Below are positions 46,651 to 58,889 of a stretch of 64,000 nucleotides of DNA, in pieces (positions within the stretch are counted from its first letter, which is position 1; each line of letters begins with the position of its first letter). The position numbers and the translations under genes were made by a program. The notes under the pieces were generated by a model, which was given only the letters and a program-made list of their open reading frames with translations, did no database searches and had not been told where the DNA came from. The stretch is from Talinum fruticosum (lineage: Eukaryota; Streptophyta; Magnoliopsida; Caryophyllales; Talinaceae), in NCBI GenBank assembly GCA_021018815.1, contig JAITYX010000021.1, forward strand, positions 7,593,001-7,657,000, given 5' to 3'.

Positions 46651-46868
46651 CATATGTTGGTAAGCTTCAACTCTTCTGTCTTACTAAGCATATTTAGCTA
46701 TTGGTGCCAAATGTTTATTTTACCAAAGGCAGTATTAAAACGGGTCATTACAAGTTGTAGGCGGTTTTTATGGGGACGAGAGGGAGAAATGAGAAGAATT
46801 TGTTCGGTTGCTTGGTCAACAATATGTCTACCAAAGGAAGAGGGAGGCCTAGGAATTCCGGATATAAT

Positions 46869-47562
46869 TGTTGGAAATTGGCATGGTTCTTCTTGTTCTT
46901 CTAAAGTCCCACATTGAAGTTTTGTTTGGAATCTCTTGGGTTTATATATCTCCCTCTCATGGCTACTATTTGAATATTAGTACTATGGCTTGGGGATGTG
47001 GAGCGTATGGACCAACAACAATCACGCGCGCGCCGCCCGCCCGCCTGAGTCCGGTCCGCGCCGGGCGCGGCAGGACCACGGGCTGGGGGCTGTGGGCTAT
47101 GGGCCTAATATATATATTTTTGGAGAAATTTCATTTGACTTTCGTTGACCAGTTCCATGCGTGACTGTTACCCGAAGATTTTCGTGGCATAATATCCTCA
47201 TTAGTGGAGAGATAAGTGGAGAAAAATCCACCACTTCCTCCTTGAATCTCTCCACAATTTTTGCTCCAATAGTCATGTTTTTCCACTATAAATACTGAGC
47301 TCGTCTCCTCATTTCTACACACTGAATCCTCTTCCTCTCTTCTCTTCGCTTCCTCTTCTCTCGGGCATAGTTTTCCGCATACTCTATTCACCTTGCTTTC
47401 GAGTGCACGGAAGTAAAGCTGCTGTGGAAACCTTGGGGAGCAACCGGCTGTCATGATTGCACCGTAGTCGGGCTGTTTTTGCTTTCGGTCGGTGGTCATA
47501 CCACGACACGAGCATTCTCCTCCTTTCCTCTAGCCATTGGTAATCGTCCTTAAATTCCAACA
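46869..47562 (+). repeat. 5' LTR of the Copia element (694 bp)
   Basis: TGTTGGAAATTGGCATGGTT to AAATTCCAACA. Contains a GC-rich block (47030-47100) that differs from the 3' LTR by small indels, and a TATA box at 47287. Confidence 0.93.
47287..47294 (+). promoter_or_regulatory. TATA box in Copia 5' LTR
   Basis: TATAAATA in CCACTATAAATACTGAGC. The same box is at 52636-52643 in the 3' LTR. Confidence 0.6.
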
Positions 47563-47601
47563 ATCTGAAAGCAAAAATATTCTATTCATTTCTACTTACC
47601 G

Positions 47602-48530
47602 ATGGCTGTAAACTTCCACAAAGCACTTCCCGGCCTCTCAAAAATTGAACCCCTTGATGGAACCAACTACAAGCGCCGGTCCCGAAGGCTGCCGATTCTA
47701 TTCGAACAATTGGATGTGGATTACGTTCGTCCACAAACATTGCTGATGACAAGTCTGAAACTTCTACCACAACGGACAAAGATAAAGAGAAGAGCACCTC
47801 CTCTACTGCTAATGCTTGCTAAGAAGAAATTTGAGAAAGACAACAAAACTGTCCGAGGCTATCTCGTCGCACCATATGACTAACCCATTATTTGATTTAT
47901 TTATTGATTATAAATCGCTAAGGTTATATAGGAAAAACCGCAAATTAAATATGGTGCGGATAATGCTGGCAAAAAGAAGTACGTGGTTGGCGAATGGCTC
48001 AAATTCCAGTTACAGATGACAAGCCAATCATGGAGCAAGTCCATGTCTACGAGAACTCGTGTGCTGAAGTTGTCAACGAAGGCATGAAGATGTGTGATAT
48101 CCTTCAAGCCAATGTACTCATTGAAAAATTCCCACCTTCCCGGAGTGACTACGTAAATCAACCGAAGCACAAGAAAAAGGACCTCACCCTGCAGGAGCTG
48201 ATTAGTCACATGAGAACGGAAGAGGCTAATCGTCCGAAAGATAAGATGGACTCTCTTTCTTTGAATTCTTCTAAAGCTAATTTGGTTGAATCTTCAGTGC
48301 AAACAAATAAAGACAGGTTCAAAGGCAAAGGGAAGTTCAATCAAAAACAGAACAATCCCAAACAAGCAGAACCGGATGAACAAGTCAAGCAACAAAATTC
48401 AAAAACAGAAGGTAACGTGCTATGTCTACGGAAAACCAGGCCACAAAGCCTACCAAGTGCAATTTCCGCAAAGGACTAAATCAAAAATCTGGTGCACAAG
48501 GAGCTGCAAAACCCACAGGCCAAGGTACCG
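47602..48530 (+). pseudogene. Copia gag region
   Basis: Starts MAVNFHKALPGLSKIEPLDG, the usual Copia gag opening with a GTNYKRR-like GxNY motif, then shifts frame. From 47994 it reads EQVHVYENSCAEVVNEGMKM and LIEKFPPSRSDY, typical of Retrotran_gag_2, followed by a Lys/Gln-rich linker and a worn zinc knuckle (GKPGHKAYQV, Cys residues partly lost by shift) at about 48410-48460. Gag forms the particle. Here at least three frame breaks occur. Confidence 0.75.
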
Positions 48531-48599
48531 CACAAGTCAACCTTGTAGAAGACGACGAGATCATCCGTGCGGTCACTCGTGGAGGCGAACCCGGTGGCG

Positions 48600-49260
48600 A
48601 GAACCAACCGAGTGGATCCTGGATTCCGGAGCTTCAAGGCACTTCGCGCCAACAAGGAACCGATGCACGAATTTGAAGATGTTGCTGATGGAGAACATGT
48701 CTACATGGGAAATTCAACAACTGCTGGAGTATTGGGTAAAGGGAAAGTTCTTCTCAATTTCACTTCCGGCAAAAAGTTATGTTTGACTAATGTGCTATAT
48801 GTCCCTTCCCTTCGTAGAAACTTAGTTTCCGGTGGTCTTCTTAATCTTGCTGGCATTAAAGTTGTTTTAGATGGAGGGGTGGCTATCATCTCTCGGAATG
48901 GAGACTTTGTTGGAAAGGGATATCTCGAATGGGGGTCAAAAGGGGTTTATTTGTTCTAAATGTTGCCTCCGAAATTAATGGAAATGCTTCTAGTTCCGCT
49001 TGTATTGCTAAGTCTGTTGATTTATGGCATGGTACTCTTGGACATGTTAATTTTGCTTCATTAAAAAGACTTCGTAATATGCATTTAATTCCATCTGTTA
49101 ATATTGAAAGCATATCGAAATGTCCTGTTTGTGTAGAAGCAAAATATGCTAAGAAACCATTTAAGCCTATAACTAGTAGACAAACCGAACTGCTAGAGTT
49201 AATTCATTCGAGACTTAGCGAGACTTCAAGAACACGGTTAGCAAAGGTGGGAAAAGATAC
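48600..49260 (+). pseudogene. Copia protease and gag-pre-integrase region
   Basis: The aspartic protease motif WILDSGASRHFA is at about 48618-48653, but the following sequence lies in another frame (48567-48959: GNSTTAGVLGKGKV, LYVPSLRRNLVSG). The pre-integrase zinc motif follows: LWHGTLGHVNFASLKRL with CPVCVEAK at 49110-49145 (H-x-H ... C-x2-C). Confidence 0.8.
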
Positions 49261-50000
49261 TATATTACCTTTGTAGATGACTACTCTAGATTCACTAGAG
49301 TATACCTCCTTAAATCTAAAGATGAGGCTGAAGAAATGTTCTTGAGATATAAAGCGTAAGTAGAAAACCAACTAGATAGAAAGATCAAGAGGCTTAGATT
49401 TGATAGAGGTGGTGAATATGGAACCAATGCCCTTGCTGCTTTTTGTGCAACAAATGGAATAGTCCATGAGGATAGTGCACCCTATACTCTCCAACAGAAT
49501 GGGATAGCTGAAAGGAAGAACAGAACACTTAAGGAAATGATGAATACTATGCTATTAAGTTCAGGCCTTTCGGATAATATGTGGGGGAAGTCTGTTTTAA
49601 CCGCTTGCTATGTTCTAAACAGAGTTCCTCATAAAAAGTTAGACCAAACCCCATATGAACTGTGGAAAGGGTATGCTCCAAATTTGAGTACTCTTAAAGT
49701 ATGGGGATGCTTGGCTAAGGTTCCTTTACTCGACTTCAAAAGACCCAATATTGGTTCTAAGACCTTTGATTCTGTGTTTATTGGTTATGCTCAAAATAGT
49801 GCTGCATATAGATTCATGTCATTACTCGATCTTACTATTTCTGAATCTAGAGATGCTCTATTCTTTGAGCATGTGTTTCCTTTAAAGAAAAATGTGACCA
49901 ATACTTTGCATGAAAATGTTAGATTGCCTGTTTCTAGTTCAGTATCTAATAACCAAATTGATGAGCCTAGAAGGAGTAAAAGACGTAGAGTTGAACTCAA
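49261..50000 (+). pseudogene. Copia integrase core region
   Basis: DDYSRFTRVYLLKSKDEAEE at about 49276 holds part of the core. LRFDRGGEYGT carries the second Asp and NGIAERKNRTL (about 49500) the catalytic Glu. Then YVLNRVPHKKLDQTPYELW and GCLAKVPLLDFKRP follow, as in other plant Copia elements. A stop or shift separates the first part from 49537-50169, which is open. Confidence 0.85.
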
Positions 50001-50159
50001 CTATGGTCCTGATTTTATTACTTCCTTTCTAGTTGAGAACTTGGATGTTGATGCCATAACCGATGAACTAGTGTCAATCTATCTTATTGAGGAAGATCCC
50101 AAAACTTATCAAGAGGCTCTAAGGTCTATAGATGTCGGTTTCGGAAAGAAGCCATTAAA

Positions 50160-51560
50160 AGTGAATTAGATTCTATAGAGTCTAATAAAACTTGGGAGTT
50201 AGTAGACTTGCCCAAAGGTTGTAAGCCTATCAGTAGTAAGTGGATCTTCAAAAAGAAATTAAGGCCTGATGGTTCTATAGACAAGTATAAAGCAAGATTG
50301 GTAATTAGAGGGTTTAATCAAAAGAAGGAAGTTGATTTCTTTGATACCTATTCCCAGATGACCAAAATTGCCACCATCGAACCTTAATTGCCTTAGCAGC
50401 TATCAACAATCTAGTTGTACATCAAATGGATGTAAAGACTACTTTTCTAAATGGTGATTTAGAAGAAGAGATTTACATGTCTCAACCTGAGGGCTGTGAA
50501 ATTCCTGGTCGGGAGCATAAAGTGTGTAAACCGAGAAAATCCCTTTATGGTCTTAAGCAAGCTCCCAAACAATGGTATGAAAAGTTTGATAGCACTTTAA
50601 AGCAAAATGGATTTATAGTAAATGCATCCGATTCTTGTGTCTATTCAAAATCCTTTGACTCGGATTGTGTGATCATATGCTTATATATGGATGACATGCT
50701 AATTTTTGGTACTAGCTTGCATGTTGTTAATGAGACTAAGAAAATGTTATCCTCACATTTCGAAATGAAGAACTTAGGAGAAGCCGACGTGATCCTAGGG
50801 GTCAAAGTCACAAAAACCAACAAGTGGGTTTTCTCTCGTCGGCCTCATTACATTGAAAAAATCTTAAGGAGGTTCAACCGCTTTGAGGTAGTACTGTTAG
50901 AACTCCCTATGACCCTAGCATACACCTTAAAAAGAACAGAGGACCTAGTGTTTCTCAATCTAAGTATGCTAAAATTATAGGAAGTGTCATGTATCTCATG
51001 AACTACACTCGTCCTTCCCGACATTGCTTATGCAGTTAGTAGATCGAGTCAATATACTCATAACCCTAGTCAAGAACACTCGGGATGCACTTTTCCGCTT
51101 ACTAAAATACTTAAAAGGTACCATTGACTCGGTGTTTGCACTTTAACAAATTTCCTGCTGTGTTAGAAGGATTTTGTGATGCAAATTGGGTATCCGATAA
51201 CGATGAAGTAAGCTCCACTAGTGGTTATGTGTTTATTTTAGGTGGAGGAGCTATTTCGTGGAAGTCCGCAAAACAGTACTTGTATAGCTCGCTCCACCAT
51301 GGAATCTGAATTTATTGCTCTTGAGTTGGCAGTGTCAAGAAGCGGAATGGTTAAAGAACCTATTGGCGGACATGCCAGTATGGGAAAGGAAAGATACACC
51401 GGTTTCTCGCATTGTGACTCGCAGTCAGCAATCGGTGTTGCACATAACGGTGTCTATAACGGAAAGAAGAGACATATCCGTATTAGACATGGTGCGAGTA
51501 AAACAATTGCTGAAACATGATATCATTTCCTTGATTTTGTGAGATCCGAAAGAAACATTT
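50160..51560 (+). pseudogene. Copia reverse transcriptase and RNase H region
   Basis: NKTWELVDLPKG-like sequence (50190) opens the RVT_2 domain. MDVKTTFLNGDLEEEIYMSQ (50426) and the catalytic LYMDDML (about 50680) follow, then KNLGEADVILGVKV. RNase H is readable at 51170-51330: [38 protein letters not shown]. At least four frame breaks (near 50385, 50900, 51010, 51140) make it inactive. Confidence 0.88.
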
Positions 51561-52228
51561 CGGACCCACTTACTAAAGGACTAACGAGACGATTGGTACT
51601 CGAAACGTCGAGGGGATGGGACTCAAACCCATGGATTGAAGCAAGATACAGCGGATACCCTTCAGGGGTCAAACGAAACTATACTCGGAACTTCATAAAT
51701 ACACTACATTCCTATCCCTATGACATACTCGTAGTGTTTATAAAGGATGAGCTATTTATGCTCTTAATGAATCCATAGCCTACTAAGGTGGTGCTATTGA
51801 GAAGCACTTGATGGATTCACCGCAAATTGTGAGGTTGAGCAACACTATGCTCTTAATAGTTCCATATCCATTATATGATGGTCTATAGACTTGATGGAAC
51901 TACCTACATAAGTGTGAAGGTTTGGCCACCTTCTATGAGAAACTTGGTATGTCTCTTTAGAACACTTATGAGACCCGAGGTATGCGCATGGCCTTTAAAA
52001 AGCGCACAATTTTTCTATCGCGGAGTATGCACAAATTTGAAGGTTGATATGTGTTGTGGGGGCCTCGTCCGAGGCGTATCAAGTTCAAGACTAGTTCACT
52101 TGATTACAACTGGATGTTGCCTCATTTCACTATGTGTCAATTCAATCGAAAGACATTGACATTTAAGTATTTACCCTTCCTATGCCCAGAAAATTCTTTT
52201 CTTTCTGTTACATGCCATTTATGGGGAT

Positions 52229-52914
52229 TGTTGCAAATTGGCATGGTTCTTCTTGTTCTTCTAAAGTCCCACATTGAAGTTTTGTTTAGAATCTCTTGGG
52301 TTTATATATCTCCCTCTCATGGCTACTATTTGAATATTAGTACTATGGCTTGGGGATGTGGAGCGTATGGACCAACAACTCACACGCGCGCGCCGCTCGC
52401 CCACCCGGTCCGATCTGGGTTGGGCGCGGCATGGGCCGCGGGCTGTGGGCCTAATGTATATATTCTTTTTGGAGAAATTTCATTTGACTTTCGTTGACCA
52501 GTTCCATGCGTGATTGTTACCCGGAGATTTTCGTGGCATAATATCCTCATTAGTGGAGAGATAAGTGGAGAAAAATCCTCCACTTCCTCCTTGAATCTCT
52601 CCACAGCTTTTGCTCCAACAGTCATGTTTTTCCACTATAAATACCGAGCTCCTCTCCTCATTTCTACACACTCGAATCCTCTTCCTCTCTTCTCTTCCGC
52701 TTCCTCTTCTCTCGGGCATAGTTTTCTCGCATACTCCATTCACTTTGCTTTCGAGTGCATGGAAGTAAAGCTGCTGTGGAAACCTTGGGGAGCAACCGGC
52801 TGTCACGATTGCACCGTAGTCGGGCCGTTTTGCTTTCAGGTCGGTGATCATACCACGACACAGACATTCTCCTCCTTTCCTCTAGCCATTGGTAATCGTC
52901 CTTAAATTCCAACA
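52229..52914 (+). repeat. 3' LTR of the Copia element (686 bp)
   Basis: TGTTGCAAATTGGCATGGTT to AAATTCCAACA. It matches the 5' LTR over its length with scattered substitutions and a changed GC-rich block. By eye the two differ noticeably, so the insertion is not very recent. Confidence 0.93.
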
Positions 52915-53611
52915 ATAATAAAGAAAAATGCAGCAATGGTGTTCAAACTTGTATGGGATATTGCACAAAAGAAGGATAACCTTTGAGTGAAGTGGGTGAA
53001 CCATATCTATATGAAAGAGGGATCAATTTACTAGGTGAAACCAAAAACAACAAATAGTTGGTATTGGAGGAAGCTAATTAGCACCAGAGATCAACTTCTC
53101 CATGGGGTGAATACCTCCAAGCAACATTTGGATGAGTACTAATAACAAACTGTACAAAGGTGGGGATGAAGGTGGAGGAGACCTGTGTTTTATGTGAAGA
53201 GGCCAAAGAAACTCACCAACACCTATTCTTTGAATGCCCTTACTCCCAAGAAGTATACAGATCGCTAATGAAGGAGCTAGATGGATGGAATCAAGGGAGG
53301 ATGGGATGGGATCATTGGCAGCAGGATTACTATCAATTCGATGGAAGTTTAAAACAGAAGAGGATAATGGGACTCGCATTACAGCTTATTATTTACGGTT
53401 GTTGGTGTGAGAGGAATAGAAGAATATTCACAAAAAATGCAAAGGAAGCACAAATGTTAGAGATAGAATGTGGTAGATTAATCATTAGTAGACTCAAGAA
53501 ATCTGATACATGATTTATGAATCAGGGTATCGCCTCAATATTGTGTAATGTTTGAGGTTATGATTAATGATAAATCTATTTCACATTCTCTAAAAAAAAA
53601 AAAAAAAAACC

Positions 53612-53832
53612 AAATCGTTCCAAGGTTTTCATTGGAAATGAAAAAAATGAATGAAAAAAAGGAGAGAAAAAATAATTAATAAGGGTACAATTGGTAAACT
53701 AGTCATTAATAAGTCATTGGAATTATCTATATCAAAAATAAATAAATAAGTTATTGAAATTGTAAAGTGACACATATTATGAAATTAAAAAAATTAATTA
53801 AATTAACATGTATTATGAAACGGAGAGAGTAT
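53612..53832. mobile_element. Stowaway-like MITE fragment
   Basis: AAGGTTTTCATTGGAAATGA through TATTATGAAACGGAGAGAGT matches the right half of the 8.9-kb element. The left half is missing, replaced by the LINE poly-A. Confidence 0.55.
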
Positions 53833-54293
53833 AAGCTAATGAACCCAAATCCAAAGTCTTATTCAATAAATTTGCATCCATATGTATTCGTGTGTTCATA
53901 CTCACGATTAATAATCAACTTGACCCAAATTCTTAGCGATATATGTTGATTTTTTGAATTTCTTAGCTGTAAATGTTGAATTTTATGCTTAACTTTAGCT
54001 GACTTGTCTAGTAGACTGGACCACTTATAACAAACCAGATCAGTCAATTGACCGCCTAATGAAACATTGGATTAATTGATGCGAAATTAATTTAAAAATG
54101 TTTGACAAAGCATTTTCAAAACTACTAAAAATGTAGCAAAGTTTAGCTGCTTGTAACAGTTAGAGAAAGTAATCCATTGCAAAGCTACTAAATTTTAGTA
54201 CATTGTTGGTGATTTTTTACGATTTTAAATTTTCTATTTTAAAATTTTCGTGTCTCTAGTTCAATTTTTTCTTCTTGTTTTTTGTTTATTATT

Positions 54294-55204
54294 TGAGATA
54301 ATGAATTTCCAATCCTAACAGCTAGGACTATAATGTTGTATCTCAACAAAGTTGAATAAAGAAAAATAATTTTGCCTACAAACCCAGGGGCTAGGGCCAT
54401 TACTAAACACTGAAATTTACTGCGGTAGCTAGCAAGTAAAATTGGGATTTGTGAGAGGGATCTGAATCGAGGTGGATCTCTTCGGATCCGACTTATTGTC
54501 ATTCCCAATTATTACTAAAGCGACTAATAAAGTAATTATAAAACTTTACTTTGAAGGCCTGTTTTTTTCATTAGGAGAAGTGGTTATGACTATTATTAAT
54601 TTTTTTATTAATTAATTTGATAACTTATGTATTGATGTGTATTTACCCCATTAATTAAGATTAAGTATATTTTTAACTCAATTATTCTTCATTATACAAA
54701 CTGAATTTGTCCGATTCGAAAAAGATCGGGTCCAATCACAAAATTTTTGTCCGAATTATAATCGGACATTCGGTCATGTCCGAATTGAAATTCGGGTCGG
54801 ATTCAAGTTTGGTAATTCGGGACTAAGTTGTCTGAATTTTGTGACTTATTCGGGTTCGGACAAATTCGGTCAATCGAACAACCGGGTTCGGACATTCGGT
54901 CATTCGGGTTTAGATATAATTTAGTCCAAAATCTACAAAATTTTCAATAAAATATACGGACATTTGGGTTTGGACATCGAAAATTCGGGTTCGAGTTCAA
55001 TCAAATACATAATTTTAGTTCAATTTTCAAAAGTTCATATCACAAATTCGAACATTCGGATATTTGGATTCAGATATTCAGGTTCGGTTCGGATTCGATC
55101 GGGGTGTCCGAATCTACAATTCGGACAGGATCCCGGTATGATGATTTTGTCCAAATAATCCGAAATTGACCCGGACCCGAATTTTTGACAACGTTAATAC
55201 AAAT
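54294..55204. repeat. Dispersed repeat copy B, with a hAT-like element inserted
   Basis: TGAGATAATGAATTTCCAAT to CTTCATTATACAAA matches 62488-62890. From about 54710 it continues into the TCGGGT-rich hAT-like element, ending ATTTTTGACAACGTTA at 55196 and followed by the octamer ATACAAAT (55197-55204). The left end of the hAT element is deleted here (about 37 bases against copy C). Confidence 0.8.
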
Positions 55205-56870
55205 GCAATCTGCTCAGAAAAAGGAAAAAAATCAATAACCTACTTTACGCCCAAAGGTTTTTTCATCAGTTGTAGATTTCATTCTAATGGAGATATTAAT
55301 ATAATCTATCTTATTCGTTTAACAAATTGTGGCTAAAAATACAACGTTGTATTCTATAAGTATATTAGCCCACCACGAAATAGTCAATTGTTTTAAGATT
55401 CAAACCTTAAATCAAGTCAAGATACCATAGCATATAAATACTAACAAAATACAAGGCTAATGACCTTTGAAATGTTCAAAGTATGCCTACATAAAGAAGG
55501 CAAAAGGTGGATTGGGGGCCTATCTCTTTCGGGCATAAAATTTGGTCGAGATTTTGTCTTCTTACTTTTACTGAAAATCAAAGGTGGATTGGATATTTAT
55601 GGCAAAAAGTTCAGTCAGAACATACAGGGAAATGTTGTTCAGTTATAACAATTGTTTTGTGTCATTTTCGTCTTGTTATTATTTTGGTTTCTTTTAAATA
55701 ACTTCAACTATTATTATGATTGTATGTTTACTTTGTTTTACTTTTTGCTAACTATCTATCGAAAAAATAAAGGCAAAAGGTTTGGATAAAAAATACAAAG
55801 AAGAGAAAAGGTGAAACTAGGTTTTATATAATAGCTGATCATTTTGGATTTTAGGGTATGCTTAGTTTGAGGGAAAATAATTGGAAAATAATCTTCTAAC
55901 AGAAATTATTTTCAACTCATATTTTTCGTTGTTTGATATAGTTATAAATAAGTTTTTAAAAAATTGCCCCTGAAATCAACGTCAAATTGGTTAACTATCA
56001 TTTTCTTGTATTTTCTGCATCAAAAAAATTATTGTCTTGTATTTTTGAAAAGATCATAAAAAAACCAAAGTACTCCAAAAATAATATTGAATTTGGACAC
56101 TAGGCCTTTATGAACATTTTGACTAAATAGGCTACTGAATTGTAATAACAAGTCATAAATGTGAACTAAATTTTGTTGGTGACAATAAATATTGACCAAA
56201 TAAAAAAATTTGATTTTAAATTTCATATTTGAGCTTTTCTTAATAGTCTCCATTGGATGATCAAGTTTCAATTCCAACTTTTTGAATGTTGATTGTGGAG
56301 TTCTCAAGTCTCACATTTGAGCTATTTTTAGCACTCTAACAATTGACAGCTAAAAGAATTTAAAGTAACTACTTATCTCACCAAAATATGCACTACTTTT
56401 GCTTTCTGGGAAATTCACTCTTACGAATTTTATAGTTAAACGCTGGTGTGAACCCTCTTTGAATGAGTGATCTAATGGAAAGTTTGTTAAGTAGTATGTG
56501 AGTAAGGATAAAGCAAACCCAAAAAAACAAAATTAGTTAAAATTCAAATATTATTTTAAAGATTGCTAGACGTCAAATATGTTAATTCAATGTAGATATT
56601 ATGATTCCCAACATATGTGCGTGCTCTCAAGAATCATATATGTGTGGATTAAAAATAATAAATAAAATATACGGTTAATTTATCGGAACTATCCTTATTG
56701 TAACGAATAAACAATTAATTTTGTAATTCAACGTATAAATGTTAAATAATTCAAGGGTAAAATTTTAATTGAACAAGCCACTCTTTGGTACCCCAATGCG
56801 CCAATCAACAAACGGTTCAAACATTCAAACCCTTACTTACCTAAGCAAGCATATTATCGGACATGGTTTC
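55205..56870. other. AT-rich intergenic stretch upstream of the dioxygenase, no gene seen
   Basis: No frame on either strand resembles a known family. The longest ones are composition-driven. Confidence 0.6.
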
Positions 56871-56874
56871 TCAA

Positions 56875-56882
56875 TATAAATA
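56875..56882 (+). promoter_or_regulatory. TATA box of the dioxygenase at 56.9 kb
   Basis: TATAAATA in TCTCAATATAAATATGCAAG, 58 bases before the end of the leader at ATG 56940. Confidence 0.65.
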
Positions 56883-56939
56883 TGCAAGCCAAGCTGTAGA
56901 GTTATTCATCCCATAAGCTTAGCCTAGTTCCAATATACC

Positions 56940-58653
56940 ATGGCAGAAATACCCTCAAAACCAGTCCAAGACATGATCGGAACCGGCGAAATTCTGCCGG
57001 AGATTTTCACGAGAAAGGCTAGCAGCGATAATCATTTGCTGGAGTTGGGAGGAGGAGACGGTGGCTCTGCGGCCGCCCTTCCATGGACGGACTGCCCTGT
57101 TGTTGATTTCTCTCTCCTCCTCTCCTCCTCCCCTCCGATGCTGCTCAGGAATTGAACAACCTCCATTCATCTCTTCTCTCATGGGGCTGCTTTCAGGTAG
57201 AGTTATTCAAATTTTTTTAGGCGATAATAATATTGATGTTGGTGCATGGTGTGATATACATATGAATATGATGCAGTTGATAAATCATGGGATGCAAGAA
57301 TCATGGCTGGATGAAGTAAGACAAGTAAGCAAAGAATTCTTCTTGCTTCCAACAGTGGAGAGGATCAAGTATTTGAGGGCGCGAACAAACCCTGAAGGCT
57401 ATGGAAACGACACCGTTCTGTCGCAAAATGTGCCTCACAATTGGAACGACCGTTTGTTTCTCACCGTCTATCCCGAGGATAATCGAAACCTCAGTTTATG
57501 GCCTCAATCCCCTCCTAATTTTCGGTATTTCTTTGATTTCAGAATTAGTTATTTATATTAAGTGTTAGCTAATTATTATTTGTATTAACCATCAACTGAA
57601 CTATTAGCATTAATATTGTTTCTATTGTTTGTTTTATACCAAACATTTGTTGTGTAGAAAGTTGCAATTTCCATATGATTTACGTATTTCTACTTTAAAT
57701 CAGGGAAATATTAGAAGAATTCACCGTGAAAGTGAAAGGAGTGCATGAAAAGCTAGTACAGGCCATGGAAAGGAGTCTAGGGTTGGAAGAGAAGAGCCTC
57801 ATGGATGAATATGGAGAGAGCGTCCGAATATCGGCTAGAATCAACTGGTATCCTCTGTGTCCGGTGCCGGGACTCGTTCATGCCTCCAGGGCACACTCAG
57901 ATGCTTCATCCATGACATTTCTATTGCAGGATGCTCAAGTTGAAGGTCTTCAAGTCTTCAAGGATGATGCCTGGTTCAAAGTCCCTATCATTCCTCATGC
58001 TCTTTTTGTCAATGTTGGTGATCAAATGGAGGTAACTTTTCTGTCCCCTTGTTTTGTCAACTGCTTCAATTGATAAAATGTATCCAGTGTTACATGTTTA
58101 ATTTTTAAGCAGCCATCTCAATTAACCAAGAACATAAGCTAATGGTTTAAAACCCGTGAAAGATGTTGCGATTTAAAAACTCCTCTCATACCCTACATAA
58201 TAATATGATATTTCGAGCGTTAATACTCAAATTCAAGATCTTTTAGTCCAAAAGGCTTTACTATATATCAAATATATCAAAAGATAGTATATAATTAATA
58301 TATCTTATCTAAAAGTTTAAGTTGATGATTGAAAACTTGGGATAATGAATTCATTGTACTATTCAATTAGGAATTCCTGAAACCATAGTGGGTTTGCATA
58401 CTTGTGCTCTTTACAGATTATGAGCAATGGCATATTCAAAAGCGCAGTTCACAGAGTGGCAGCAAATTCAGAGAGAGAAAGGCTGTCTATAGCAATGTTT
58501 TGCGCTCCCGATCCTGAGAAGGAGATTGGGCCACTTCAGAAGTTGGTGACTGAAGATCAACCCCCATTATACAAAACAGTCAAAGAGTACTCCAAAATTT
58601 TCTTCCAGTATCATCCTAATGGCCAAAGAGGCATTCAAGCTGTCAAGACTTGA
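56940..58653 (+). CDS. 2-oxoglutarate/Fe(II)-dependent dioxygenase, SRG1-like (four exons, one 1-nt frameshift)
   Basis: The family hydroxylates, demethylates or desaturates small molecules in the cytosol using Fe(II), O2 and 2-oxoglutarate (DOXC class, near SRG1 and codeine O-demethylase-like proteins). Exons: 56940-57196, 57277-57524, 57704-58031, 58417-58653, all GT-AG. Exon 1 begins MAEIPSKPVQDMIGTGE and ends SWGCFQ. Exon 2 has LINHGMQESWLDEV and NPEGYGND. Exon 3 has INWYPLCPVPG and the iron ligands in HSDASSMTFLLQDAQ. Exon 4 has SAVHRVA (second His) and ERLS (RxS for 2-oxoglutarate). The end is intact, giving about 357 aa, normal for the family. One base seems missing in the C run at 57130-57133, where SSSPSDAAQELNN would otherwise read on. 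It may be a sequence error. Substrate unknown. Confidence 0.85.
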
Positions 58654-58889
58654 GCACTTTTTCTTTCAGAGCTATCTTTACATGTTACATGATAAATAAA
58701 ATTACTCAGAATAATTATTGGCACTTTACTATCACGTGAGACTCAAAATAATATATATTTTCATCATTTTAGAAATATTTCACACCTTTGTATAACTGTC
58801 AAATGTGATTCGATCAGCAAATCATGTAATATATATTTTTCTTCCAAAAACTACCCTTAATGTTTAATTTTATGAGAATTGAAAACTGT

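Larger units (their letters stand above)
46869..52914 (+). mobile_element. Full-length Copia (Ty1) LTR retrotransposon
   Basis: Both LTRs begin TGTTGGAA/TGTTGCAA and end TTCCAACA. ATAAT is directly repeated at 46864-46868 and 52915-52919. Domains occur in Ty1/Copia order: gag, protease, integrase, reverse transcriptase, RNase H. The coding region has several stops and shifts, so it is not autonomous now. A tRNA-Met primer site was not obvious after the 5' LTR. A purine-rich ATTTATGGGGAT precedes the 3' LTR. Confidence 0.93.
46651..53610 (+). mobile_element. L1-type LINE 3' part, split by a full-length Copia element
   Basis: 46651-46868 encodes the end of the reverse transcriptase region: SYWCQMFILPKAVLKRVI, RRFLWGREGE, EEGGLGIPDI. 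After the Copia element the frame resumes at 52915 with KKNAAMVFKLVWDIAQKKDN, then the zf-RVT domain at 53160-53513 (CVLCEEAKETHQHLFFEC) and a poly-A run at 53592-53609. 5'-truncated and frameshifted. Reading GGLGIPDI into IKKNAAMVFKLVW across the insertion shows that the LINE was there first. Confidence 0.85.

Noticed and set aside
47131..52936. Paired minus-strand frames in the two Copia LTRs (47131-47499 and 52480-52851)
   Set aside because: They are the same LTR sequence read antisense. No domain.
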